The notes below the pieces were generated by a model. It was not told the DNA's origin. It saw only the letters and a list, made by a program, of their open reading frames with translations, and made no database searches. Below, piece by piece: positions 8,420 to 14,085 of a stretch of 14,085 bases of DNA (its first letter is position 1; every line of letters begins with the position of its first letter). The stretch is from Methanobacteriaceae archaeon UBA349. Its GTDB lineage: Archaea; Methanobacteriota; Methanobacteria; Methanobacteriales; Methanobacteriaceae. Position numbers and translations under genes: made by a program. The stretch covers positions 1 to 14,085 of the forward strand of contig DAWK01000143.1 in NCBI GenBank assembly GCA_002509745.1, written 5' to 3'.

Positions 8420-8458
8420 TGATGTTCTCCATAATTAATTGATAAACTTAATCATAAT

Positions 8459-8470
8459 GTATAATAAATT
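8459..8470 (-). promoter_or_regulatory. Candidate TATA box of the adhesin-like gene
   Basis: The minus strand reads AATTTATTATAC, close to the archaeal box A consensus, about 45 bases before the start codon. With the usual spacing of about 25 bases this puts the transcript start near 8438, leaving a leader of about 20 bases that includes the GGAG ribosome site. Prediction from sequence only. Confidence 0.4.
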
Positions 8471-8580
8471 ATTTTCCACTATTTAATAAAAATATTCACA
8501 TCTTTTTGTGCCATTTATCCCATATATGTATATTATTAATTTGTTCATTTAAAATAGATAAAGATTTATATGGTGAAATA

Positions 8581-9753
8581 TCATGCTTTTTTAAATAAAA
8601 TTCGAACATTTCGCAGGGGTCCAGTTATTTTCCAGCTATTAGAACTCATTATTTCTTCAATTAGCCTATTTTTTATTTTTAATTCTTCATCAAAAGTTAA
8701 TCTTTGTTGTTTTATTTTTAATTCATATTCTTTTGATTGGTGATGCAATTCTGCTTTTATTTCTTTTTGCATTTCACTAATTTTTTCATATAATTCATAT
8801 TCTTTATATGTGTTAGATTTCATCAAATTATTGAATATAACTTGATTAGTCTCATTTAATTTTTTAAAATCATCAATATCCGTTTTAGACAAATCTTCTT
8901 TAATAATTTCCAAAAATTCTTGTTTGTATTCTTCATCAACTTGATTACAGCGGGAAATAAATTGTTCAATCTTAAAATTTAGGAATGAATCCAGGGAAAC
9001 TGGACAATATTCTCTCACTAACTTTTCATTTAAATTTTGAATAGGAATAACATCAAAAAATCGTTTATTTCCAGTAGCTATAAATGATCCTCGTCGATTT
9101 ATTCGATAGAAATATAAATGATCCCTAACCAGAGAAACCTTATTTGCTTTTAAATAGGATTCGTAGAAAAATGTATTATCCTCAAAATCAAGACCTTCTG
9201 GAAATTTTATTTTATTTTCTTTTAAAAAGCTGGCTTTGTAAACTTTATTCCATGGTGTAACATTGATTTTAAATAAAAAATTTCCAGTGGCCTGGTAATT
9301 AAAAACAACATCATTAAAAGATTCATTAAAAAATTCTAAGGTAAAATAAGGCAGATCATAAAGTAATTCTTGGGTAACCTCATCAAAACGATGGGCGGAG
9401 CACATTACCATGTCACAATCGTTTGATTTAGCATTATTATATAATGTTTCATACATATGAGGCTCTATCCAATCGTCAGAGTCTACAAATCCTATGTATT
9501 CTCCAGTTACATATTTCAGACCTTCATTCCTCGCAGATGCAATGCCCCCGTTTTCTTTATGGATTACCTTTATTCTCTCATCTTTTTGAGCGAATTCTTC
9601 CAGTATTTGGGGTGATTTATCTTTAGAGCCATCATTTACGCATATAATTTCTATTTCAGTCATCGTTTGATTAATGACACTTTCTAAGCATTGCTCCAGA
9701 TATTTTTCTACATTATAAACTGGTATTATTATGGATATTTTTGCAGCATTCAT
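8581..9753 (-). CDS. Family 2 glycosyltransferase with coiled-coil C-terminus
   Basis: Predicted GT2 (GT-A fold) glycosyltransferase of the WcaA/EpsJ kind. ISIIIPVYNVEKYLEQCLESVINQT at the N-terminus, VNDGSKDKS with Asp41, ENGGIASARNEGL at 67-79 and the metal-binding DSDDW at 91-95 are all textbook for this family. The catalytic domain covers roughly residues 1-240. Residues about 315-365 are rich in Glu and Lys and likely form a coiled coil (KISEMQKEIKAELHHQSKE). The end carries SSNSWKITGPLR, the same kind of tail as in the glycosyltransferase at 4785-5936. I chose ATG 9753 over a TTG five codons earlier because a GGTGGGG tract lies just before it. It is followed 161 bases later by the adhesin-like gene. 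Sugar specificity cannot be told. Confidence 0.88.
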   Translation of the reverse strand: MNAAKISIIIPVYNVEKYLEQCLESVINQTMTEIEIICVNDGSKDKSPQILEEFAQKDERIKVIHKENGGIASARNEGLKYVTGEYIGFVDSDDWIEPHMYETLYNNAKSNDCDMVMCSAHRFDEVTQELLYDLPYFTLEFFNESFNDVVFNYQATGNFLFKINVTPWNKVYKASFLKENKIKFPEGLDFEDNTFFYESYLKANKVSLVRDHLYFYRINRRGSFIATGNKRFFDVIPIQNLNEKLVREYCPVSLDSFLNFKIEQFISRCNQVDEEYKQEFLEIIKEDLSKTDIDDFKKLNETNQVIFNNLMKSNTYKEYELYEKISEMQKEIKAELHHQSKEYELKIKQQRLTFDEELKIKNRLIEEIMSSNSWKITGPLRNVRILFKKA

Positions 9754-9834
9754 TAGGACCCCACCCAAGATTATATTGATTTTTTTAGAGTATTTAATAA
9801 CTTTAATTTAATATTATCGTTAAGATTCAATTAA

Positions 9835-9871
9835 ATTTATTAAATCTAGGATATTAATTAATTTAATAAAT
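9835..9871. repeat. Inverted repeat in a divergent promoter region
   Basis: Perfect 11-base arms (ATTTATTAAAT at 9835-9845 and its complement at 9861-9871) are separated by 15 bases. They lie between the divergently transcribed glycosyltransferase (start 9753) and the small gene at 9958. This may be an operator or chance in an almost pure A/T spacer. Confidence 0.35.
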
Positions 9872-9957
9872 CAAATATTATAACTGAATGAATTCAAATA
9901 TAAATTAATAATATAATATTTTATTATTTTCATGGCGATTTCATGAATGGAGAAAAA

Positions 9958-10206
9958 ATGAAAAAATTAGAGAAAATTTTAGAAAAAAGGGGATGTAGTA
10001 TGGATCTTCATGCTAATGTTATGGAAATGACATTTGAAAAGGATGAAGATGCTGAATGGTTTGAAAAAATAGTAGAGGCCAGCCCTGAAGATTCTGCTGT
10101 ATCGTGTTTAATGACCATGAAGCGTCTGGGAAATAAAAAGGCCCGACACAAGTTTGTATTCAATGTTACCGACATGGATAATTTCATAGACCTTATGGAT
10201 GAGTAA
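9958..10206 (+). CDS. Small acidic protein of unknown function
   Basis: I do not recognise this 82-residue protein. It begins with a basic Lys-rich helix (MKKLEKILEKRG), then has an alternating Glu/Asp-rich region (TFEKDEDAEWFEKIVEASPED) and a Cys in SCLMTMKRLG, and ends acidic with DMDNFIDLMDE. There is no signal peptide, membrane segment or metal motif; the two cysteines are isolated. It is probably cytoplasmic, with a small alpha/beta fold. I chose ATG 9958 rather than ATG 9943 because GGAG at 9949-9952 lies five bases before it. It stands alone on the plus strand between minus-strand glycan genes and ends at a T tract, so it is probably monocistronic and unrelated to the glycan locus. The ribosome site and ordered composition make it a credible gene. 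Confidence 0.7.
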   Translation: MKKLEKILEKRGCSMDLHANVMEMTFEKDEDAEWFEKIVEASPEDSAVSCLMTMKRLGNKKARHKFVFNVTDMDNFIDLMDE

Positions 10207-10218
10207 TTAATGAGTATA

Positions 10219-10230
10219 TTTTTCTTTTTT
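10219..10230 (+). terminator. Oligo-T termination signal after the small acidic protein gene
   Basis: TTTTTCTTTTTT starts 13 bases after the stop codon and lies before the convergent end of the GT11 gene. It is typical of archaeal transcript ends. Confidence 0.5.
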
Positions 10231-10266
10231 GATTTTATATAGGACTCAACTAGGCTTGGTTTTTTA

Positions 10267-11628
10267 TTAATTTAACCTGAGAAAAATATTTCTAAAATTA
10301 GAGATTTTGTTAGAGACATTTTTATAGGTGTTTGAGTAAAATTTTTTAGAATTATTAATTTCGCGAATTTCTAATGATCTTATATCTATGTTAGTTCCAC
10401 CAATTGAAGAGGGCACTAGCATTAAGTTTGTTAATAAAAATTCTTTTGATAAATAAACGTAAATATCCAGATCATCGTTTTCATAATAATATGAATAAAA
10501 TTTATTATATCCAGTATGGTTAACTGATTGTTTGGTGGTGTAATACACTTCCAAAACACCAGAAGATTTGGCTTTCATGGATATTTTAATTATAACATCA
10601 TTATCTTCATTTAATTTTTGAATTTCTTTTAAATATATTTTAGAATCATTCCCTGATGTTTTAATATTTAAAATATTTTTATCAACACTTAAGTCTGTAT
10701 TGTGAACTGAAGGAATATTCAAAGAATATTTAGAAGGATTTAAATTGAATAAAATTATTTTAGAGTCATTAAAGACTTTACTATGGTCATTAGGAATTGG
10801 AAAGTAATTTTTTCCTTTGTCAATGTATCTAAGATTGGGATGGCGACAAATAAACCATGGCTGTGGTGTAGTAACTATTTTATCCTCATTTTCTGATAAC
10901 CAGGCCCCCCACCAGCTAAAAGAACTATTGGCTATTATAAAATGTTTACATAGTGACATTAAATGAAGGTCTTTGTGTCCTTTTTCGATATCGTTGTGGG
11001 TGACTTGATAAGTAGGGTGTGAAATATGGATATTTTTCTTAACCCATTGATGATCATCAGAAAAAATAAAAAATTTAGGGTTTTCTACGCGCTTTTCTAT
11101 GAAAGAAACCGCTTTTTTGTAGTAATCAGTACTACACGTTCCAAACTTGGTATAATCCAGATAATCTCCTCTACGGATATGCATTGCCACGGCATTATGG
11201 TCTTTTATATCTTTGGCAATGACCTTATCTTTGCCATTAAGAGGATTTTTAAATTGTAAATCTTTTCTAATTATTTTTTCATTATGCATAAAATATTTTT
11301 CAGATTGCCAGTAACCATCAAAGTGTGCCGGAATTTGTAGTTTATTGAAATTTTTTAGAGAAGGAAAGTCGGTTATTTTGCTAAAGGAAATTTCATCATA
11401 AAAATTAAGATTTGCAATTGATTTTATATCATTAGAGAATTTCAAGTCATCATTTATTTTGAAATAATGTAAATTATAGCAGTCATGTATTATAGATTTA
11501 GAATACTCACTATCATAATGTGATAAATCAAATAAAAGATCTGTATTTAAGTCATGGGATAATGAACGACCAAAAGCGTATTGGAACAACTGATTTCCAA
11601 GGCCTGCTTTTAAATTAACAGTTATCAT
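10267..11628 (-). CDS. GT11 glycosyltransferase (alpha-1,2-fucosyltransferase-like) with C-terminal extension
   Basis: Predicted glycosyltransferase of family GT11, whose known members move L-fucose from GDP-fucose to galactose (alpha-1,2). Family motifs are clear: GLGNQLFQYAFGR at 9-21, the donor-binding HIRRGDY starting at His150, FFIFSDDHQWV, and LCKHFIIANSSFSWWGAWL around residue 235. GT11 enzymes usually end near residue 290-300. Here about 150 further residues follow. They look like alternating beta strands (VIIKISMKAKSSGVLEVYYTT, then LTNLMLVPSS-x-GGT-x-IDIRSLEI), resembling beta-sandwich modules attached to other surface glycosyltransferases. A basic tail NFRNIFLRLN ends the protein. 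GGAG lies eight bases before ATG. No GDP-fucose synthesis gene is nearby, so the donor may be made elsewhere or may differ. It lies 78 bases downstream of the dehydratase gene. Confidence 0.88.
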   Translation of the reverse strand: MITVNLKAGLGNQLFQYAFGRSLSHDLNTDLLFDLSHYDSEYSKSIIHDCYNLHYFKINDDLKFSNDIKSIANLNFYDEISFSKITDFPSLKNFNKLQIPAHFDGYWQSEKYFMHNEKIIRKDLQFKNPLNGKDKVIAKDIKDHNAVAMHIRRGDYLDYTKFGTCSTDYYKKAVSFIEKRVENPKFFIFSDDHQWVKKNIHISHPTYQVTHNDIEKGHKDLHLMSLCKHFIIANSSFSWWGAWLSENEDKIVTTPQPWFICRHPNLRYIDKGKNYFPIPNDHSKVFNDSKIILFNLNPSKYSLNIPSVHNTDLSVDKNILNIKTSGNDSKIYLKEIQKLNEDNDVIIKISMKAKSSGVLEVYYTTKQSVNHTGYNKFYSYYYENDDLDIYVYLSKEFLLTNLMLVPSSIGGTNIDIRSLEIREINNSKKFYSNTYKNVSNKISNFRNIFLRLN

Positions 11629-11706
11629 GTATAAATCTCCAGGAATATAATTAATTTTTTCAATAAGCTCTTTGTTTGTAGATTTAAATTTGGGAACTTG
11701 AATAAT

Positions 11707-12003
11707 TTATTCTTTAAGTAGATCTTCTACTCTTTGGGCAAATTCAAAGTCCAAATCTGTTAAACCACTAACATCATGAGTGAAAATACTTAATTCTACT
11801 TTTCCAGCACCAATACTCATTTCTGGGTCATGTTGCATCTTTTCAGCCAGACGACCCACTTTAACCGCTAGATGCATGGACCCGGCCAGGTCATTAAAAT
11901 AAAAAGTCCCCAATAAATGATGATTATCAATTACTTGCCAGTTTTCCAATTTAGATGCCCTTTCTTTTATTTTTTCAGGGTTTAGAAGCTTTAATTTGCT
12001 CAT
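11707..12003 (-). CDS. Pterin-4a-carbinolamine dehydratase family protein
   Basis: Small protein (98 residues, normal length) of the pterin-4a-carbinolamine dehydratase / DCoH family. Known members dehydrate 4a-hydroxytetrahydropterins after aromatic amino acid hydroxylation; archaeal and plant homologues have also been proposed to act in molybdopterin metabolism. The family core is visible: W22, FNDLAGSMHLAVKVGRLAEKMQHDPEMS and VELSIFTHDVSGLTDLDFEFAQRVE. His58 and His76 match two of the three active-site histidines. The middle one of the usual His-His-Pro is Asp59 here, and the usual aromatic residue a few positions later is Ala or Gly. Activity on classical substrates is therefore uncertain. 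No aromatic amino acid hydroxylase is nearby. No clear ribosome site precedes ATG 12003, so the transcript may have a very short leader. Confidence 0.88.
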   Translation of the reverse strand: MSKLKLLNPEKIKERASKLENWQVIDNHHLLGTFYFNDLAGSMHLAVKVGRLAEKMQHDPEMSIGAGKVELSIFTHDVSGLTDLDFEFAQRVEDLLKE

Positions 12004-12173
12004 TTTATCAGTTTAATATAGTGGGGATTTTTAGAATTCAATTTCCACTTTTTTAATTTCTAATTAATACTTGAAATTACTTCATATTAATTATATATTA
12101 TTATATGGAATTAATAATTAAATCAGTATAATGATATTATAATAATTTAAATATATTAATAGGTGTTTCTATA

Positions 12174-12275
12174 ATGACCCCAGGAATTTTAGTAGCCATA
12201 ATAGGAATTATACTGGTAATTGTTTATATACTGGTTAAATTTGGCCTTTTATATTATAAGGCCACCAGAAAATGA
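12174..12275 (+). CDS. 33-residue single-span membrane peptide
   Basis: Short open frame that I found by eye: ATG 12174 to TGA 12273-12275. The product starts MTPGILVAIIGIILVIVYIL, one hydrophobic helix of about 20 residues. It continues with a Lys, an aromatic stretch FGLLYY and a basic end KATRK. This gives an N-outside, C-inside topology by the positive-inside rule. GGTG at 12162-12165 lies eight bases before ATG, matching archaeal ribosome sites. A run of seven T starts right after the stop codon. The combination of ribosome site, complete transmembrane helix, basic tail and termination signal argues for a real gene. No family is recognised. It is divergent from the dehydratase gene and lies 107 bases upstream of the 119-residue gene. 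Confidence 0.6.
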   Translation: MTPGILVAIIGIILVIVYILVKFGLLYYKATRK

Positions 12276-12282
12276 TTTTTTT
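12276..12282 (+). terminator. Oligo-T tract after the membrane peptide gene
   Basis: Seven consecutive T start immediately after TGA at 12273-12275. This is a plausible archaeal termination signal, and it makes the downstream gene likely to have its own promoter. Confidence 0.4.
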
Positions 12283-12334
12283 ATTCTGATGCTTTATTAA
12301 AAAATTATATCGAAATTAATAAATCATTGAGTTA

Positions 12335-12357
12335 ATAAATATTATATAATAATATAT
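12335..12357 (+). promoter_or_regulatory. Candidate TATA box of the 119-residue gene
   Basis: An alternating A/T block with ATTATATAAT at 12341-12350 is centred about 38 bases before the start codon. With standard spacing, transcription would begin near 12370, leaving a short leader that contains the AGGGG ribosome site. Confidence 0.4.
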
Positions 12358-12382
12358 CAGAATTTTTTAAATCAGGGGATGG

Positions 12383-12742
12383 TTGGATTTGTCACAAGAT
12401 ATAGAAACTTTAACATTTATTAAGAAAAATAAAGCTGGAAAACTAAAACAATTGATTGTTCCAGAAGAATTCATCAGAGATTTACATTATTCCAGTGAAA
12501 AACATCTCATGATAATGATCCGGGTCATGGGTAGGGACTCGACCATGGTAAGGGATTATTTTAATGGTACTGATGGTGAAATTTTCAGTATCAAAACCAG
12601 TAAAGGATGTGGAATGGATGAAATATCCAGTGATTTCATGTTAACTTCACTTTATATGGATGAGGGAGCCTCTCTTTCGGTAGATATTAATCAGGAACCG
12701 GCCATGGTGCGTATACTGATGGATCTGGAAATGAGGGAATAA
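12383..12742 (+). CDS. Hypothetical protein, 119 residues
   Basis: I do not recognise a family. The protein is soluble-looking, with no signal peptide or membrane helix, and is rich in Met (MIMIRVMGRDSTMV, VRILMDLEMRE). A glycine segment FNGTDGEIFSIKTSKGCGMDE contains its only cysteine. The alternating hydrophobic and charged pattern suggests a small alpha/beta or all-beta domain. The start is not an ATG: TTG 12383 follows AGGGGATGG at 12374-12382, and TTG 12389 is an alternative two codons later; the ATG at 12379 is in another frame. A TATA-like block lies upstream and a T tract downstream, so it is probably transcribed alone. It converges on the iron-sulfur protein gene, with 34 bases between their stops. 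It may be a conserved unknown of Methanobacteriales, but I cannot confirm that here. Confidence 0.7.
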   Translation: MDLSQDIETLTFIKKNKAGKLKQLIVPEEFIRDLHYSSEKHLMIMIRVMGRDSTMVRDYFNGTDGEIFSIKTSKGCGMDEISSDFMLTSLYMDEGASLSVDINQEPAMVRILMDLEMRE

Positions 12743-12764
12743 CTTTAAATATTAATTTCATCTA

Positions 12765-12778
12765 TTTTTTATTTTTTT
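12765..12778 (+). terminator. Oligo-T termination signal after the 119-residue gene
   Basis: TTTTTTATTTTTTT begins 22 bases after the stop codon. It overlaps the last bases of the convergent iron-sulfur protein gene. Confidence 0.5.
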
Positions 12779-13613
12779 AGTCTTTACTTCCATAGGATCT
12801 GACATGTTTCCAGGCCTTTTTATAGTTTTCAAATCCTTTTTTAGAAGCGTATATTTCCATATTTTCTCGGGAAAACAATTTCCTATCTTTACCTACGGGA
12901 CATACTTTTATACAGATTCCACAAGGACTTGTATATTTTTCTCTTAAACTTTTGCTTCTCTTAGCACAGCTTATTTTGTCTATTAGGGGAATAATATCAT
13001 TATTATGCTTTGATATTGGTGGTATGGCGGTTACCGGGCAATCTTCAATGCAAAGCTGGCACTGAGTACATAGGTCGTCACCAGGTATTTCATCTGATTC
13101 TATTTCTGCCGAGGTGAAAATAGAAGTAAATCTTACTCTGGGACCGTATTCTGGTGTTAAAATCGTGTTGTTTTGACCAAAAGATCCCATTCCTGCTAGG
13201 TAAGCAGCATGGCGGTGGGAAAAGAAGGCCATTGGTTTTTTAAGAAGTACATCTATGTCCCCATAACCATCCCTGGGAAGATAGATGGAGGCAAATCCTT
13301 TTTGATTTAAATATTCTGATAATTCATAGGCCTTAGAATCTAAAAGTGAATTAACGGTTTTATATAATTCGTGGTAGTAAATGGAAGGGGCGGTTTCCAC
13401 TATGGGCAGTTGTAATGGAATTCCCATAACAATCACGGTTTTTGTTTCGGGGTAGATATTTTGTGGCCAGAATTGGGGGGGAATCCAATCTTTAAATTTG
13501 TTAGGAAGCTCTTCTGGAGGATTTTCCCACCGCCCTACTTGACTAAACCCTACCAAATATATACCTTGTTGGTGGCATTCTTTTAAAATTTCTTTTTTTA
13601 AGTGACTGGCCAT
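12777..13613 (-). CDS. QueG-like protein with two [4Fe-4S] clusters
   Basis: Homologue of the COG1600 group, which includes epoxyqueuosine reductase (QueG) and related corrinoid iron-sulfur reductases. The family core HAAYLAGMGSFGQNN-TILTPEYGPRVRFTSIFT is clear. Eight cysteines form two ferredoxin-type sites: Cys182, 185, 188 and 192 in CTQCQLCIEDCP, and Cys216, 231, 234 and 238 ending CGICIKVCPVG. These predict two [4Fe-4S] clusters. At 278 residues it is about 100 shorter than bacterial QueG and lacks the C-terminal HEAT-like tRNA-binding part. Archaea make archaeosine rather than queuosine, so a role in queuosine synthesis is unlikely; electron transfer or a cobamide-dependent reduction is possible. 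The ATG has an AGGA-type ribosome site about 11 bases upstream. It is divergent from the rRNA operon and shares its upstream region. Confidence 0.85.
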   Translation of the reverse strand: MASHLKKEILKECHQQGIYLVGFSQVGRWENPPEELPNKFKDWIPPQFWPQNIYPETKTVIVMGIPLQLPIVETAPSIYYHELYKTVNSLLDSKAYELSEYLNQKGFASIYLPRDGYGDIDVLLKKPMAFFSHRHAAYLAGMGSFGQNNTILTPEYGPRVRFTSIFTSAEIESDEIPGDDLCTQCQLCIEDCPVTAIPPISKHNNDIIPLIDKISCAKRSKSLREKYTSPCGICIKVCPVGKDRKLFSRENMEIYASKKGFENYKKAWKHVRSYGSKD

Positions 13614-13697
13614 TCTAATTCATTTCCTTTTTTGGTATTGATTAAAAAAATACTCAGTAATCAAAAGATTTATCTACATGTTTATCTGTATATTATT

Positions 13698-13728
13698 AAT
13701 TACAATTAATATATTTTTTATTGTAATT
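13698..13728. promoter_or_regulatory. Inverted repeat around a TATA-like element, candidate rRNA promoter
   Basis: Perfect 9-base arms, AATTACAAT (13698-13706) and ATTGTAATT (13720-13728), flank TAATATATTTTTT. The enclosed TATA-like element would place an rRNA transcript start near 13740, giving a leader of about 325 bases. It also lies about 100 bases upstream of the minus-strand iron-sulfur protein gene and could serve that gene instead. The symmetric arms could be an operator. Prediction from sequence only. Confidence 0.45.
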
Positions 13729-13739
13729 GTTTTTCACTC

Positions 13740-14065
13740 AAATCAATTTGAAAACATTGAATATTGCTGATTTTGCAATATTTTCTAATAATTTTGTGTT
13801 TCTTTGAGTGTCGTGTATAGTATGTGCCACGATGTATAATGCATCGGCCGGAGCGCGATTTTATCGTTCTGTGAACGGCTGTGTTTGAGCATTTGGCTAT
13901 TATTTACAATTATTTAAATGAGAGCACAAACCTTTGCTTAGCAAATAAGTGTTTGTGTTTGATGTTGGTCATTTTGGTAGAATGTGGTGATATTTGGTAT
14001 GTTTACTAAATAACTCCTTTTTAACATGTACAATTCTATACTTCCCAATATTTTATATATTAGCA
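13740..14065 (+). other. rRNA operon leader with several hairpins
   Basis: This stretch of about 325 bases has no credible coding frame and precedes 16S rRNA. It contains a GC-rich patch (13841-13858) in AT-rich surroundings and at least three hairpins. The first is 13830-13846, with stem CGATG/CATCG. The second is 13865-13877, CGTTC-TGT-GAACG. The third is 13925-13957, with an outer 7-pair stem CACAAAC/GTTTGTG and an inner TTTGC-TTA-GCAAA stem. One strand of the 16S processing stem should also lie here, but its partner is beyond the window. The left edge is an estimate from the promoter position. Confidence 0.6.
13925..13957 (+). other. Two-part hairpin in the rRNA leader
   Basis: CACAAAC (13925-13931) pairs with GTTTGTG (13951-13957). 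Inside it TTTGC (13933-13937) pairs with GCAAA (13941-13945) around a TTA loop. The asymmetric internal loop has one base on the left and five on the right. The helix can be extended outward by A-T and G-T pairs. It may be a processing or antitermination element. Confidence 0.55.
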
Positions 14066-14085
14066 AATCCGTTTGATCCTGGCGG
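14066..14085 (+). rRNA. 16S ribosomal RNA, 5' end only
   Basis: The last bases, AATCCGTTTGATCCTGGCGG, align with the universal archaeal 16S start (TTCCGGTTGATCCYGCCGG). They carry the TTTGATCCTGGCGG variant that I associate with Methanobacteriales. Position 2 of the molecule would be about base 14067. The rest of the gene lies beyond the window. Confidence 0.88.

Noticed and set aside
8115..8438. Open frame of 107 codons on the plus strand opposite the adhesin-like gene
   Set aside because: It is antisense to a gene with a signal peptide, ribosome site and repeat structure. Its own sequence shows no ribosome site, and it follows from the base pattern of the repeats.
12076..12160. Several A/T palindromic stretches between the dehydratase gene and the membrane peptide gene
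   Set aside because: Short and almost pure A/T. Such matches are expected by chance, and I could not pick a specific promoter or operator among them.
14051..14060. TATA-like TTTTATATAT just before the 16S gene
   Set aside because: It is only a few bases from the mature 16S 5' end, too close for a promoter that would need about 25 bases to its start site.

Overview
The window is AT-rich and reads as chromosome of a methanogenic archaeon of the order Methanobacteriales, most likely Methanobacterium or a close relative. The last 20 bases are the 5' end of a 16S rRNA gene in the form I recall for that group (CCGTTTGATCCTGGCGG, where most archaea have CCGGTTGATCCTGCCGG). Further support comes from archaeal-type GGAG/GGTG ribosome binding sites, oligo-T ends without stem-loops, and a secreted adhesin-like protein built of Chlamydia-PMP-type repeats, a protein class abundant in this order. 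The genus is an inference.

Region 1 (1-9753) is a cell-surface glycan locus. Four genes give the complete dTDP-L-rhamnose pathway: rfbB (1-1007, at the window edge), rfbC (3269-3826), rfbA (3867-4739) and rfbD (6037-6873), all on the minus strand. Among them lie a family 2 glycosyltransferase with a coiled-coil tail (4785-5936), a secreted right-handed beta-helix protein (7061-8419) and a second family 2 glycosyltransferase (8581-9753). Two plus-strand genes, an FkbM-type methyltransferase (1262-2320) and a DXD/GT32-like glycosyltransferase (2383-3261), interrupt the series between rfbB and rfbC and look like a separate cassette. A GT11 (alpha-1,2-fucosyltransferase-like) gene with an extra C-terminal domain (10267-11628) probably belongs to the same locus, although a small plus-strand gene of unknown function (9958-10206) separates it. 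Together these genes could make dTDP-rhamnose, transfer rhamnose and other sugars, and methylate the product. The acceptor is not shown. No flippase, polymerase, initiating transferase or GDP-fucose synthesis gene lies in the window.

Region 2 (11707-13613) holds short housekeeping or unknown genes: a pterin-4a-carbinolamine dehydratase family protein with an altered active-site signature, a 33-residue single-helix membrane peptide (12174-12275), a 119-residue protein of unknown function, and a QueG-like protein with two predicted [4Fe-4S] clusters.

Region 3 (13614-14085) is the promoter and structured leader of an rRNA operon, with an inverted repeat around a TATA-like element and at least three hairpins, ending at the start of 16S rRNA.

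I see no tRNA, CRISPR array, insertion sequence or origin. No obviously new multi-gene system stands out. The better leads are the conserved C-terminal tails on two glycosyltransferases, the GT11 extension, the altered dehydratase signature, the tiny membrane peptide, the 24-base palindrome upstream of rfbD and the rRNA leader.
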